DNA of 64,000 nt from Dioscorea cayenensis subsp. rotundata (GCF_009730915.1 NC_052481.1:17790386-17854385); one strand, 5' to 3'; shown: positions 13,335-27,500, counted from the first letter of the stretch. Program-made: numbers and translations. Notes: generated by a model not told the origin, from the letters alone.

Positions 13335-14359
13335 CTGCATTTTTATACTAAATCATTCAATAAACCCAAAAAAAAAAGGCACTTAACAAATAGCATCACA
13401 TCTAAATTTAGATATCAACCTATTGCTAAGTTTAAAACATAAACACTACAAACTAAAATAAAAAAACAGAACAGTTAATTATTATTTTTCTTTTTTAATT
13501 TTCCATATTCATATCTGTCCTTGTTGTTCTTTTTGCATGATATTCAATATTCATGATGCACAAGTTGTGCACGAAGGTGAAACGAAACATCTCGCAAAGG
13601 AGTGAAGAAATCACAATGATAAAAGTCACGGAAAAGGATATGTTGTACCGCTCTATATATTATCCCTGCTGTTCTTAAATCGCATCATGGGAAATGGGAA
13701 TCACAATGAGAAATGGATGGGTCATACTGTATGACTGCAGGAACATATGATCAAGCATTTGCAGGCCACAAAAAGTTACTTGCTTTAATTTTAAAAAAGA
13801 AAATTTATATACTAGGCTTCACATAAAATAATTGGAAGTCTTTTGATTTATTGCAGGTAATTTGAAACATAAATTGCATTTAGGAATCCAACTGTTGGCA
13901 AGAAGATGAGTGATATTTTATTTTTTATTTTTTAAGAAAAATCAATAACAAGACCACTAAAAGTCACATTTTAACTTCTATTTCAGATGCATGATTAAAA
14001 TAAAATAATTAAAAAAATTTTAATGGTTTGTTCAGATGGAAAAAAAAAATCACCCAAAATGACAATTATCAATGACCTTTGTAAGTGTCAAGTATCTATC
14101 ATGTGAAAAATGAAGTTTCATATAAATGCATGTATAATTTAAAAAAATCAATTAATTGTGAAAAATTAATTGTAAACTTTGATAATTTTATTTTATTTAT
14201 AAAAACACTTTTATTTATCCACCAAAACAGCTTCAAAAAAGAAATAGTTGTTAAAAAATGCAAATTGATTAAATTATATCGGCAACAATTACAACGATTA
14301 AACCATTTCCATATTAGTTCTCTAATATAATTTTTTGTTTTTTCTACTTGATAATTTTT
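13335..14359. other. AT-rich interior of the CACTA element, no gene seen
   Basis: No exon, repeat array or conserved protein segment could be recognised. Homopolymer runs are common. Confidence 0.5.
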
Positions 14360-14383
14360 GCAGTTTTATTATAAACTAAAAAC

Positions 14384-14460
<77 letters not shown>

Positions 14461-14479
14461 TTAGTTTATAATAAACTGC
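14360..14479. repeat. Long AT hairpin: (AT)n tract inside an inverted repeat
   Basis: An (AT)n tract of roughly 60-70 bases is flanked by arms GCAGTTTTATTATAAACTAA and, in inverse, GCAGTTTATTATAAACTAAA. The arms differ only by single-base indels, so the whole 120 bp folds back on itself. It may be a small MITE expanded by slippage. No target duplication is evident. Confidence 0.8.
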
Positions 14480-14769
14480 GGCCAGAATAACAAAATTATA
14501 CTAAATTAATTTACCAAAAAAAAAAACACAAATAAAATAAAAAGAATTAAATAGTCTGTTTATTCCTCAATCAACAAAGACAAACCACGACCGTCATATC
14601 ACATTTTTTTTGTTCCCTAATCTTTTGGTAGGCGTCTAATAGACTTTAATTACATATGCTTATCATAATCTTCTTTTTTTGTTCCCTAATTTTTTGGTAG
14701 CCGTCTATAATCTATGGTTGCAACGCTGCTACTAAAGCCAATGGAATATGAGAAAATTCTCAGACGGAG

Positions 14770-15086
14770 TGTTTGGATATTACTCAGAAATTGGCACTAT
14801 GTAGCATGTGGGCTGAGGATTAACTGAATGGGGGCTAAAGTGTACGAGCATAAAAGGTTCAAGACATCCGATGTGATTGGGTGTCGGTGAATCTCTGACT
14901 TAGTCTTTATGTTGCTTTCGGTCTTTAATGTTTGTGTGCTGTGTCAGCACCAAGGATCCATATATGAGTGTGTTCTGTAATTCTAAATTCAAGAGAAGAA
15001 AAATTGAAGAACTTGATCCTATCTCTATGTCAAAACTATCCCTTTGATCTCTACATCAAATATATCTTATCTTTCTCACATTTACA
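14770..15086 (+). repeat. 5' LTR of copia 1
   Basis: 317 bp, TG...CA ends, direct repeat of 19057-19388. Confidence 0.93.
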
Positions 15087-15116
15087 GTAGTATCAGAGAC
15101 AAGGTTCGAAGCATTC

Positions 15117-18100
15117 ATGGACATTGGTGGAGCTTCTCATACGCCTATTCCCGTGTTTAGTGGTGCAAATTTCAGTCTTTGGAGCTTAAAAATGAAGACG
15201 ATGTTTCACTCAAAGAAGCTATGGAACATCGTGGACAAGGGCTTTAGTGAAGATGGAGAACCTCGAGAGGTTGAGGAACTTCAAGTGCAGAATGCGAGTT
15301 CTTTGTGTCTCATCCAATAGAGTTTGGATGAAAGAATACTGGTCAGGATTGCCGATGCTTCATCTTCCAAGCAAGCCTGGGACAAGCTGTAGACAGAGTT
15401 CCAAAGTAACTCAAAAATCCTCTCAGTTAAATTGTTTTCACTTCGACAAGAGTTTGAGACAATAAAGATGAAAAATGGGGAAAAGGTGTAAGATCTCATT
15501 ACTAGAATCCTGGACATTGTCTATCATATTCGAAATCTTGGTGAGGAAATTCCTGAACATGGAGTTGTTGGTAAGATATTGAGGAGTCTTACTTCTAATT
15601 ACAAACATATTGTTTCATCTATAGTGGAGGCAAAGGACCTCAGCAAATTAACAATTGTAGAACTAAGTGGTTCGTTGAAGAATCATGAAGCCATCCTCAT
15701 TATGTCTGCTTCTACCGAAGAGGAAGTGGCTTTGCCAGCGGTGAACAGCTTCTCAAATAATACTAGCAATCAAGGAGGAAGAGCCCATGGGTCATTTAGA
15801 GGGCACTTCTGAGGCCGTGGTAGAGGCAGAAATGGTTAATCTTCATCAGATGTTTACAGGCAACAGACGAGGCAAAGTGTTCAATGCTATCTGTGTAAAA
15901 ACTTCGGGCACACTAAAGCACAATGTTGGTATAATGAGGCCAACATAGCAGAAGAAACTAAAGATGAAGAAGGAAAAGAAGATTCTTGTGCTCTGTTCAT
16001 GGCAGTAGATGATGCAGCTGATGAAGATGCTAGTGCAACCTAGATCATTGATTCAGGGTGCTCAAATCACATGACAGGTAACAAGATGTTATTTCAAACT
16101 CTGGAAAAAGCAACACAACAAACGGTCAAGCTGGGAGATGGCAAGGTGCTTCAAGTTGCTAGTGTTGGCACTGTTACATTTAGATCAAACTCTAGGAAAA
16201 GCTCACAATTGCATCAGGTCCATTTCATGCCTCAACTGGCTCACAACCTCCTTAGTGTGGGACAGTTGATGACCTCCAGCTATGACATTGCCTTTACTGA
16301 TGGGAGTTGTAAGATCATTGACAAAAATGAGAACACTATCTTTGCGTGTGTTTAGATGAGCTCTCGAAGATTGTTCCCTCTTGATATTGGAGGAATAGGG
16401 TTTGCTCAAGCGGTTCTCGAGACAAGCAATGCCTCCAAATTGTGGCATAGGTGGTATGAACATCTCAACATTAGAAGCCTTCAATTGCTGAGTGATCGAG
16501 AGCTCGTTGATGGATTGCCTTCCATCACACCAACTGGTCTTTATGAAGTATGCTCAGTGGGTAAGCAAACTAGACATGTGTTTTCAAAGGGAGTTGCCAG
16601 TCACTTAGAGAGACCTCTTGAGCTAGTTCATGCAGATTTAATAGGACCAATGCAAGCTCTTTCTCTGGGAGGTAATGTATATGCTTTTCTTATCACATTA
16701 CAGCTGGGCCTATTTTCTCGCCAACAAATCTGATGCTCTCAACTCCTTTAAAAATTTCAAAGCTTTGGCGGAAAAACAACTGTATGTTCTGTTAAAAGCT
16801 CTTCGCACAGATGGCGGGGTGAATTCACCTCTGGAGACTTCAGAAGATATTGTGAGCTTCATGGCATGAAATGACAGCACACAGCGCCATACTCACCCCA
16901 ACAAAATGGGGTGGCGGAATGGAAAAACCGCACAGTGATCAAAATGGCACGGTCGATGTTGAAGGAGATGAATGTTCCCATCATACTCTGGGCTGATGCC
17001 GTGGCCGCTGCGATGCATCTTTTGAATCACTGACCAAGTAGAGCAATTAATGATCTCACCCCATATGAAGTACTGAATGGCAAGAGACCATCCATAACAC
17101 ACCTAAGGGTCTTTGGTTGTGTGGCTCACGTGTTGGTCGACTCCAAGCTACAGTGAAAGTTTGATTCTAAAACCTGAAGATGTGTATTTGTTGGTTATTG
17201 TGAGGATGCCAAAGCATATAGAGTGTTTGATCCAGAGACTAAAAAGATAACTATCATTTGAAACATGTGTTTCTTTGAGGATACACCTTGTAATTGGTCA
17301 ACGGCCCAAACAAACACCTTTGATTTTATCACAGTCAACACAACCAATACTGGCATTCCAATTGCTTTGAAGAACGAGGACCAAGCACTCTCCATACATC
17401 TACGACTACATCAGAATCTGAGAATTCATCCTCCCCAACTAATACAACTACGCCAGTAAGATATAGAGACATAACTGACACTTATAACACATGTTCTTTT
17501 GCTCTTTCAGTCACAGATCCTAGTACCTATGAAGAAGCAGCAACATACAGTGAGTGGAGAGCGACAATGCATGAGGAAATGGACTTCATTCATCGAAACC
17601 GAACTTGGGAACTCACTACTTTACCACCAAGGAAGACAGCCATGGGGTGGAAGTGGATCTTTAAATCTAAATACAACTCGAATGGATCGTTGCACAAGAA
17701 GGCGCGAATTATGGCAAAGGGTTACTCTCAAAAGGAGGGAATAGACTTCGACGAGGTGGTTGCACCGGTTGCAAGAATGGAGACCATACGAATACTCATT
17801 GCTCTTGGTACTCAAAGGAGCTGGCCCATTCATCAACTAGACATTAAGTCCGCATTCTTGAATGGGGAACTCAAAGAGGAAGTATATGTTTTACAACCTG
17901 AAGGCTTCATTGTTGAAGGGAAGGAGCAACTGGTCTACAAGCTTCAAAAGGCATTGTATGGGCTTCGACAAGCACCGAGAGCATGGTATAGCAAGGTTGA
18001 TCAACATTTCATGGAGTTGGGTTTTAATCGAAACATTAAGGAACCTACTGTGTACACTAAAGTTCAAGAAGCCACACATATATTGATTTTGTGCATTTAT

Positions 18101-19045
18101 GTAGATGATATCATCTACATGAGTTCATACTTAGAAATGCTTCTGGAATTCAAAGAAAATATGCTAAAAGCCTTTGAGATGTCAAACTTGGGTTTGCTAA
18201 AATATTTCCTTGGGCTTGAAGTGAGACAAGGGATTGGCTATACATTTGTATCTCAAAGGAGGTATGCAGAAAATCTCCTAACCAAGACAGGATTGCTGCA
18301 GTGCAAAAGTGAAGCTACACCCATGAATTCAAATGAAAGGCTAAGTCTGAATGATGGTACAAGTGCTGCAAATACTGAGAAGTATCAAAGATTGGTGGGA
18401 GATCTCTTATACCTTACTCACACGAGACCTGATCTTATGCATGCTGTTTCAATTGTCTCACGATACATGCAATGTCTTACACAGCATCATCTGGGGGTAG
18501 TCAAGAGGATATTGCATTATGTGTCTGGGCACACTAGAATATGGGCTCCTCTACAAAATCTCAGACCAATTCAAGCTTATGGGATACACGAGAAGTGATT
18601 GGGGGAGGCTCATTGGATGACAAGAAAAGCATCACTGGTTGGATGTTTAATCTTGGATCAGCGACTGTCACTTGGAACTAAAAAAAAACAAGATATCATA
18701 GCTTTATCTAGTACTTAGGCTGAGTATGTCTCAGCTGTTTCAGCTGCATGCCAAGTGTTATGGATGCGGAGGTTACTAGAAGACTTAAAAGAAAAACAAG
18801 AAGAAGCTATTGTCATTTATTGTGATAGCAAATCGGCCATTGCAATTACTAAGAATCCGGCGCAACACGGATGGACCAAGAACATTGACACTAAATTATA
18901 TTTTATACGTGGATTGATCACAGAAGAGGCAATCAAACTGGAACACTGCAGCACTGATCATCAAACTACAGATATTTTCACAAAAGCAATGCCTGTTTGG
19001 AAGCATGAGTATCACAGAGGAAAGCTTGGTGTTAAGATGCTCTGA
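15117..19045 (+). pseudogene. Copia 1 gag-pol polyprotein (multiple stops and frameshifts)
   Basis: The ATG at 15117 opens a gag (FSGANFSLWSLKMKTMFHSK) that frameshifts after about 60 residues and resumes in other frames. A CCHC knuckle (CYLCKNFGHTKAQC) lies near 15880. A TAG precedes the protease motif IIDSGCSNHMTG near 16043. The pre-integrase block (LWHRWYEHLNIRSLQLL) and integrase core (APYSPQQNGVAEWKNRT) follow with stops between. The best-preserved part is reverse transcriptase, open from 17567 to 18598, with [25 protein letters not shown] and the catalytic YVDDIIY near 18100. RNase H with YCDSKSAIAITKNP continues after a break to the stop at 19045. It cannot make a full polyprotein, though the 343-residue reverse-transcriptase frame is intact. 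Confidence 0.92.
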
Positions 19046-19056
19046 GTAAGGGGGTT

Positions 19057-19388
19057 TGTTGGATATTACTCAGAAATTGACACTGTGTATCACGTGGGCT
19101 GTGGATTGACTGAATGGGAGCTAATGTGTATGAGCATGAAAAGTTCAAGACATCGGATGTGATTGGGTGTCGGTGAATCTCTGACTTTGTCTTTATGTTG
19201 CTTTTCTCATGTTGCTTTCTATCTTTAATGTTTGTGTGGTGTGTTGGCACCAAGGATCCATATATGAGTATGCTCTGTAAGTCTAAATCCAAGGAGAAAA
19301 GAAACCTGAAGAACTTGATCCTATCTCTATCTCAAAACTATCCCTTTGATCTCTACATCAAATATATCTTATCTTTCTCACATTAACA
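19057..19388 (+). repeat. 3' LTR of copia 1
   Basis: 332 bp, direct repeat of 14770-15086 with a 15-base extra segment (CTTTTCTCATGTTGC) near position 19201. Confidence 0.93.
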
Positions 19389-19393
19389 CGGAG

Positions 19394-22300
19394 GAGCTTC
19401 CATCAACATCCAAAAATCAATTTAAAAGTGCTTACAAAAAGAATATACAAACATAATGGTTTGCTCCAAGTAGTGTTCAACACAAATAAAATGGCACAAT
19501 CACAACAAATAAGAAGAAAATTAGAATTGACATATCCATATAATATGAAAAATATTGAAAGAAAAACAGGATCATTCAAAAATAAATAGGAAACCAAAAA
19601 AAATCAATGTAAGTATCAAAACTCATTACTTTGACAGAAGGAAGAATGAATTATCATAAATATCTTTCTCATGGCCAATCCCAAAAAGATAACTGCAGTA
19701 ACACTACTACTCAAGGAAATGGAATATGAGAAATAATTCAAAATTGCCTATAACTTCAAGAGGCATGAAGCATTCAGAAGTAGAAGTAACATCCAAAAAT
19801 CAATATGTGACATTTACTAAGGAAATCAGTTAGTTTTCAATACTGAAGCAGGGTAGAAGTTAAAAACTTAGATGTAAAGATTAAGTTAATCAATAAAACC
19901 CTAATTCAAATTGTTGTACACTTCGAATATAAAGATAAGCTTTACTTTTAGCTTACCTCAATGTTTCTAGCTTTCATTAAACATGAATGCCAGAATCCCA
20001 TCAACTTTTGACCTCCAAATGCTGCAGTAAAGCAAGATGAGCTTTCACAATTATTGCCCAAGTAACTCCAAAAAGAATCAGAAATATATACATTTTCATA
20101 AATCCTGTTGTAAAAGAGAAAAATATTCATATACAACCTCCCACGCAATGTAGTGACATTCACTATATCCCACAACAAAAGTCTTTGCCTGTGAAAAGCT
20201 TCACAACAAAGAAAGAAAAACTTGATTAGCTAATTATAAACAAGATAAACAAGTTGAATACTCATGCTTTCCAATAATTTGATCATTTGTACTAAAAGAA
20301 GAAAACTGTTTGCTAGAAAAAGCTCAATACAACATCAAACGGTAATCAAAACTGTACATCCCTTAGGTAGTGTTTCCACCTTGTAAATTATGCATAATTT
20401 TTAAAAGAATACATAATGGTAATAAGAAAAAATTAAGCATAGAATAAAAGCAAATGATAAAATACAACATTAGTGATCTCTCACAATAATATACACTATT
20501 CTTTGTTATGATCTGTCACAGCAAATACGATTTCATAAACTGAAATAGAAAATATGAACCTTTTTTGCTTGCATGATTTTCAAAGTGTACAGCAATTTGA
20601 ATTAGGGTTTTATTCAAAGTGTACAACAATTTGAATTTGAGCATGAGATATGATTAATGTTGGGTATAGTCCTTCATTGAGCCATTTTACTATCCACAGA
20701 TGGAATTTACAACATTTGGCAAGATGTTTCCTATTAAACTATTTAATCTGCATTGATAATAGAGAACATTGCACTAGCGTTATAGTTTAAATTCTCTATG
20801 CATCACTTGTTTTGTGACTATACCCTAAGTAAGCCCATTTTACTTGGAAAAGGGAATGGAATTGTGTAATTTTTACCAGAAGGAAAGTTAGACACAGTGC
20901 TAGTTTTCCTAGTGTTATTCAAAATTATTTCTCTATAATTAGGGATTAATTTGATATAGTCCTAATAGTTCCACATCAGTTTAAAAAATATTTGTTTGCC
21001 TGAATACGCAAACCTCAGTTTGTAAACCTATTAACCTAAGTTTTTAGGATAAATTGAGCTCATAAAAGATAGTATTAGGGCCAATGCAGTGTTACTAGCA
21101 AAATTTGCCTAGCTCGTGTTGAGTTACTAGTTAAAGATCCTATTCGCCTAAGCTTTTAGGCTGGATCAAGGCCATCTAATAGTGAGAGTAGGCAAAAAAT
21201 AAACGAAATCATTATCTCAAATATCACCAAAATGTATACCATAAAATTAATATGAAAGCAGTTTTTGATAAGGTCATGAATGTGATCAAAACAATTAGAA
21301 CAAAATATTTCGGAAGAGCACAATAGCTTCAAATTTGTAAAGCTTAAACTTCTCCAGTAAACACAAGCAACAATTTATTTCATAATGAATCATACAACAT
21401 AATTTCAAAATACACAGAACCTCAAACATATCTAAATAAACCTATGTTGGAAAGAGCATTGTCATCTTTCTATGTTGGTACTAAACTATTATCTCTTATC
21501 GAAACAGGAAATCGGGATCCAAAAGAAAAACAAAACAATCTTCTTACCTGCCCAATTTTCTGATTTCCCAATACCTAAATACAAAGTTTTCTGTTTAAGC
21601 CAGACTAAAGAAAACATAGATAAGAGTTTTTAAAGAGTCTGATAAAAAGAAATAGTACACAAGGTCATGAAATAAAAGTTTAAGTAAAAACAACAACATC
21701 AAACTGTGACTTTGAAGTCTTATTGTGATACTCAGCTTCATGTCAGAACCTTGCAAAGAACCAAGTTTTAGATGTGAAATTTTAGAGTTCCTTAAGAATA
21801 CAAGACTAGCTGAAATTTATAGAACCAAACATTATTCAGAATTTCCAATAACAACAGCTACAATTTGACAACAAAAGACATCTTTATTATATATGTGAGG
21901 ACACAGTTTCTCTCCATTAGTTCAAAGGAAAATAGATATCCTAGCTATCATATACTCTTACCAATCTCGCATGTAGAAAGCTCAACTTCTAATGATAGAT
22001 TTTGCTAATATAGACACAGTCACACAAACATATGAAGATAAAAAAAAATTAACTAGAAAGAGAAGACAACATCCAAGGCATTGAATGCAAAAAGAATAAA
22101 TCAAAAAGGGTCTAGATAAAGGAAAATAACTATATATTCCAATAACAAACAAACACTCGCCTAGATCACTTCATGCCTTGACAAAGGCAGGATATAAAAT
22201 GGTACAAGTTTTGCTTCCGACTTTTGGAAGTTCTGATGCTAATACCTTCCCTGTTGTTCTCCAACAACTCCTAATTGCACTTTCAGCCTATTTGAAGACT

Positions 22301-22700
22301 GGTGGGACAATGTCAATTAAGAAAAGATTCAGCTTCAGAATTTTGTTTCAGCCAAAAGAAAAAAGCTCTCCAAACAAAAGCAGCACATTGATCTACATAC
22401 CTTTTAAGCAGACCCTCATCTTTCAGAATGGCATAGAAAACACAAAGTGATACCTTTTTCTTGCAAACTTTTTGGTATTAAAAAGAATCACAACAACTTT
22501 ACCTAAAAGACAGGAAAAACAATGAATGAGTGAAACCCAAGCAAAAACAACTCCACAGAGAAAAGTTTTTCAAAGGTATCAAAAATGTTCAGTAACTTGT
22601 ATCTAAATCATATGTGATGAAAAATCATACAGAATGAGGAGTGATTCACTGGCACGTGCACATTTGAAATGTTTAGCCTACGAAGAAGTGTTCTCTTCGG
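19394..22700. other. CACTA element interior, no gene recognised
   Basis: AT-rich sequence with no recognisable protein segment. A short minus-strand open stretch around 19960-20130 (YISDSFWSYLGNNCESSSCF) looks mildly protein-like and could be another captured exon, but I cannot name it. The remainder shows no array or TIR. Confidence 0.4.
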
Positions 22701-22724
22701 GCTTCATTGTGAAATCTTCGGATT

Positions 22725-23255
22725 GACATCTCTATTCCATTCCTAGCAGAAATATACAAGAGAAAAACATATTCAAACTCTAAAACGAACAAGCTACTCT
22801 GAATTCTCTTCAGATCTTAGGAAAAAAACAACAAAAATGCCAAAGATTTCACCTCCAATTGGACCACCTCTAATCCGCCAGTTCACGTTGATGCTTTCCT
22901 TCCTCCTCCGAGCTCCTGCAATGGCCACAGAGAGAGGGAAGACATATTCCAACCCTAAGAAGAACACATTATTCTGAATCTCCTCCGGATTTTAAAGAAA
23001 AGAAACAAGCTAAAGACAGTGATCTCACTACCGATCGTCCTCGATGTTCCTCTTCCTTCCAGCTCCTCCAATGGCAACAGAGAGATATATGAAAAATAGA
23101 TTCAAACATTAGAATGAACACCTCTTCTGAATTCTTCCCAGATCTTTGGAATTTCAAAAATACAACACCCTAAAGAGCTCACCACCGATAGCATCCGCTC
23201 TCGATAACCCCTTTCACTGTCTCTTCTCCTCCTCGTAGCTCCTCCAATGGCGGCC

Positions 23256-23300
<45 letters not shown>
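22725..23300. repeat. Diverged tandem repeat, about 4 units of 150-185 bp
   Basis: A block containing AGCTCCTCCAATGGC, CAGAGAGA, TTCAAACaTTAGAA and CTCTGAATTCTTCCCAGATC recurs with starts near 22725, 22910, 23061 and 23238. The last unit runs into a (GA)n tract at 23258-23300. The repeat resembles a duplicated promoter or 5'-leader segment near the right end of the element. Function unknown. Confidence 0.6.
23258..23300. repeat. (GA)n microsatellite
   Basis: About 21 uninterrupted GA units. Confidence 0.95.
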
Positions 23301-23303
<3 letters not shown>

Positions 23304-23539
23304 CAATGAATAGCGAGATCCATAAACAAAGAAATAGACGTTGCCACTTGCGGTGAAGAAGCTTTAATGGGGGCAGGGTTGGTACGCAAGAGAGTCCGGG
23401 TTTTAGATGTTTTGAGAAATAAATTTTGTTTTTTTTTCTTTTTTCTTTTAATTATCATAACTAATAAAAATTAATTTATTAAATATTTAATATCTGTGTT
23501 GTGTCTCTGTTTAAAAAAAATGCAAAAATATATTTATAT

Positions 23540-24363
23540 ATTAAATATATTAAATATATTTTTGGCACCATATTTGGTCACGATATTAACATATTAATAT
23601 ATTTATATTTTTTGCAATATATTTGATACGATATTAATAAATTAAGATTTTTTCAGTGCAGTGATTTGTGTGATATTCATATATTATTATATTTTTATTT
23701 TTGGCACTGTATTTGGCACGATATTAATATATTATTATATTTATATTTGGCACGGCATTTGGCACGCATTAATATATTAATATATTTATATATTTGTCAC
23801 GGTATTTAGCACGATATTAATATATTTATATATTTATATTTTTGGCACTATATTTGACACGGTATTAATAAACTAATAATTTTGGTACAATATTTGCACG
23901 GTATTCATATATTATTATATTTATATTTTTGGCATTGCATATGGCATGACATTAATATATTATTATATTTATTTTAGGCACGGCATTTAGCACGTCATTA
24001 ATATATTAATATATTTATATATTTGTCACAGTATTTATCACGATATTAATATATTACTATATTTATATTGTTGGAATGGTATTTGGCATGGTATTAATTT
24101 ATTATTATATTTAGGTATTTGGCACGGTATTAATAAATTATTTTAAAAAAAGTTATGTTTGGCACTGCATTCGGCACTATCACGTAAAATTATTAAATTT
24201 GTATATTTGGCACAATATTTGGCACGGAAGTAAATAATATTTTTTTAAAAAATTAAATATTTGACGCGGTTTGTTAGTTCCGTATTAAATCTTGTAACAA
24301 ATTTGTCATAATTTTTTTTCCGTGCTAATTTTTCCGTGCCAATTTGGGATTTTTCTTGTAGTG
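23540..24363. repeat. Right subterminal repeat array and terminus of the CACTA element
   Basis: More than a dozen copies of TTTGGCACGG or TTTGGCACGATATTAATAT variants alternate with AT-rich spacers. They end in CCGTGCTAATTTTTCCGTGCC and the terminal TTTTTCTTGTAGTG. The motif matches the array at 2867-3200, tying the two ends together as one element. Confidence 0.78.
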
Positions 24364-24567
24364 TTAGTGGAGGGAGAACAAGTCAAGGATTTGGAATCAA
24401 CCAATGAGCAAGCACAGTCAACAAACACAAAAAAAAAACACTCATTGGCCAGACACCATACCATGTTCCTATTGGCCATACTTTAAGCTTAAACTCATGC
24501 CTATTGGCTAGCCACAGACACTTAAGATATGGGGGAGCATTTAAAGCTCTCTCCACTACTCTAAAAC

Positions 24568-27500
24568 TATGGGTCCCGCTTTGTTTCCATTCATTTGTAA
24601 AGACCTTTCAAGCCGAGATTCTTGGCCTTATTTCCATGCAAACCTTGAAAACTGAGAAGAGCTTGTTTACATTATTTGCTAGCCATCTAGTTCTCTCTCT
24701 CTCTCTCTCTCTCTCTAGAAACCTAAAAAAAAATAAATAAATAAAAGCCTGAGATGAAGCTCACTGAGCTGGCTTCTGCTCTCTCTATCCCTCCATCAAA
24801 GGTTGAAGCTTTTGGTCTATTCTTGACCACTCTAGTTTGCTTAGTGTTTTTCGCCAAAACACAAGATCCTTCCGGAGCCACAAAGCATCTACTCACGCCG
24901 GTATCCTATGTCTTGGTTAAAGCTAAAACATTGAGCAACACCCCTTTCCTTAGCTTGCTCCTAGACCCAATCATGCGTGACTCATCACCTGTTCTGAGTC
25001 CATGATTCAGGAGCTCAAAGGAAACTCCTTTTGAGTTTTATTTTGGCAATCAGTTGGAGGATGTGGCTGATGAGAAGCTGGAGTTTAACAAGATGTTCAA
25101 TAATGGTATGGTTAGTGATTCGGAGCTTGTTGGTGATGTTGTCATGATGACTTGCAGGGACATGTTTAAGGGGTTGAAGTCATTGGTTGAAGTTGGTGGA
25201 GGGACTGGACCTATGGCAAGAGCTATAACTCATGTTTTCCCTGAGATTAAGTGCATTGTTCTTGATCTACCTCATGAGATTAATACTGTGAAGGAACACA
25301 TTTGTCTTGTTGAGTATGTTAGTGGTGATATGTTTGTCTCTGTTCCTCTTGCTAATGCCACTCTCCTGATGGATAACTTCTAATACCCCAATTATAGCAT
25401 GTCAAAGCCATTCTTGCGGACCCCTAGAAGTCACTTTAGTGTTGACTAAAGTCTTAGAAGTGGAAGGATTCTCTTTTTAAGTAAGTAATCCCCTGAGAAC
25501 TCATGTTTTCATTATTTGAAGATTTTTTTGGGCAAAATTATTATCCATTATTTTATTATGGTATTCTTCCTTATTCTTATTAATTATAAAATTATCTATT
25601 GTCAAATTGGTATTTTCATGTATTTCTAATTTATGGCTTTAATTAGTTATGGAATTAGTATTTATGCTTTGGTATGTTATTTTTAAAATGGCTACTACTT
25701 ATTTTGAAACGTTAATGCATCATATGTATTAAAATATTTGGTTGTAACCAGTTCATTATTTATCTATTTGTTCTTATACGATGGGGTTATGATCATATTA
25801 TGGTATGATGATGAGATCAAATCTCTTGAGTTAATGTATAGTGGATGCTATTATGTTTTAAAGGGTGTATGTTAATTATTGATAATATTGAGTCGATGTA
25901 TAGGTTTGATGGGCATATATGTGTTTAGAGAAATGTTAATGCGGGTGAATGTTAGAAGTGAATACATCAAGAGAAATGTTGCACTACAACCTTGAATCAA
26001 GGTTGAGTCTTGAATTTCAGGTTTTAACTTACTATCTAGGGTGGAGATCATAGCCTTTCCTTGATGGCATCCTTACTAAAATTGTGAGGTTGACACTTGG
26101 GAAATAAATTAAATGATTTGGTGGTTTAGAGTCAATATTTCAAGGTTTATTGGGCTGTATTATTACAGATTTGAGACTTCGACATTCTATGTTCATGCAT
26201 TAAATTTCTAGGATAAATTTTTAAGTTATGATAATGAGTTGAATGGGAATTGGGGCCTAAATTCGGAGGTCATAGAAGCAAAATTTTCAGATGATTAAAA
26301 TTGAAAAGTTGTAATGGTTTGTTTGATCTATCTACCTGCTAAATTTCATATTTATTGGATATGTATTCTGTAAGATATGATCAATTCTAGTTGACATGTC
26401 TTGGAGGTATTACTGTGTAGACATGAAATTTAGAGGCAAATTCCGGATTTAATAAATGCAATCAAGTAAAGTGCTCAGTAAAGAAAATATTCATTATTAT
26501 CTTATTTTTCAGTCTGCAAAATTTCAAGTTTATTGGATTTGTAGATTATGAGTTATGACCATTAAAAAGGACTTGCGCATGATGACGTCTATTTGCAGAA
26601 TCTTCAGATTTAGCATGATTTTTCTCACTTCTAGAGACTAAATTTTAGTGAATGATTTCGACAAGGAAAAATATTCAAGATTTTCCTAAGTTTGGTACTG
26701 CAAAATATCTTTGCAATTTTTGGTATGATCTTGGAGTTATGTATTGTGAAATGAAACATGTTAGAATTGATATTATGCCGAGACCTTGAGAGTGCAAATT
26801 TCAGGGTGATTGGTTTTTAGAATTGATATTATTCATGTTGAAAATTTCTGTTTATTCAGTAATTTTCCCTAAAGTGGGATTCTTAAATTTTATATGTTTG
26901 CTCTTGTGAGTATTTGGGAAAAACTTGTGAATATTCTTTATTTTGGCTTTGAAATCTATCTGAATGTTTTGGTCTCCAAATGAGCGATATGCAACCCTGT
27001 CAGTGGGGGGTTAAACCCTGACCTTGTCGACAAGAAATTTTGAAAAAATAAGACTGCAGTTTCGCACCATGTCCGTTTGGTGAAATAATTAATGGCCACC
27101 TAATATTCAGTCTCAGGTCACCGAGGGTAAATAAATGATCTCTGTTATTCTGGCTCGGGTCACCGAGGGTAAACAAATAGCTTTTGGCATCTATAGTGAA
27201 TTTGGAGACATACACTGGAATCTGTTACATTTTGCTTTGACTTTTGATTTTGATTTTTATCAATTGCACTATTTATGTGTTATTGATTTCTGTGTATATC
27301 TCAGATGCAAATTTTTGTCATGCCTTGAAGTTTCTGTATTTTGATATCGTATTTTTGGGTTTTGAATTCCGGTGAATCATATTTGGAAATATTCTTTTAT
27401 TAGAATATTTTACTTTGTATTTTGTTTAAATTATGTTTTGAAGACCTATGCTCATTTCTGGCGAATTATTATTTGTAGTTTTGAAATCTAGTATTCTTTT

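Larger units (their letters stand above)
14770..19388 (+). mobile_element. Copia LTR retrotransposon 1 (complete structure, decayed coding)
   Basis: LTRs at 14770-15086 and 19057-19388 start TGTT(T)GGATATTACTCAG and end in CA. The element is flanked by a perfect 5-bp target duplication CGGAG (14765-14769, 19389-19393). A primer-binding site resembling Met-tRNA (TAGTATCAGAGAC) follows the left LTR, and a G-rich polypurine tract (AGTAAGGGGG) precedes the right. Domain order is gag, protease, integrase, reverse transcriptase, RNase H, so it is Ty1/copia. The two LTRs differ by scattered substitutions and a 15-base insertion in the right one, so the insertion is not recent. It sits inside the CACTA-type element. 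Confidence 0.95.

Noticed and set aside
23102..23458. 118-residue minus-strand frame with a long Ser-Leu run
   Set aside because: The Ser-Leu run is the (GA)n microsatellite read in reverse; no recognisable domain.
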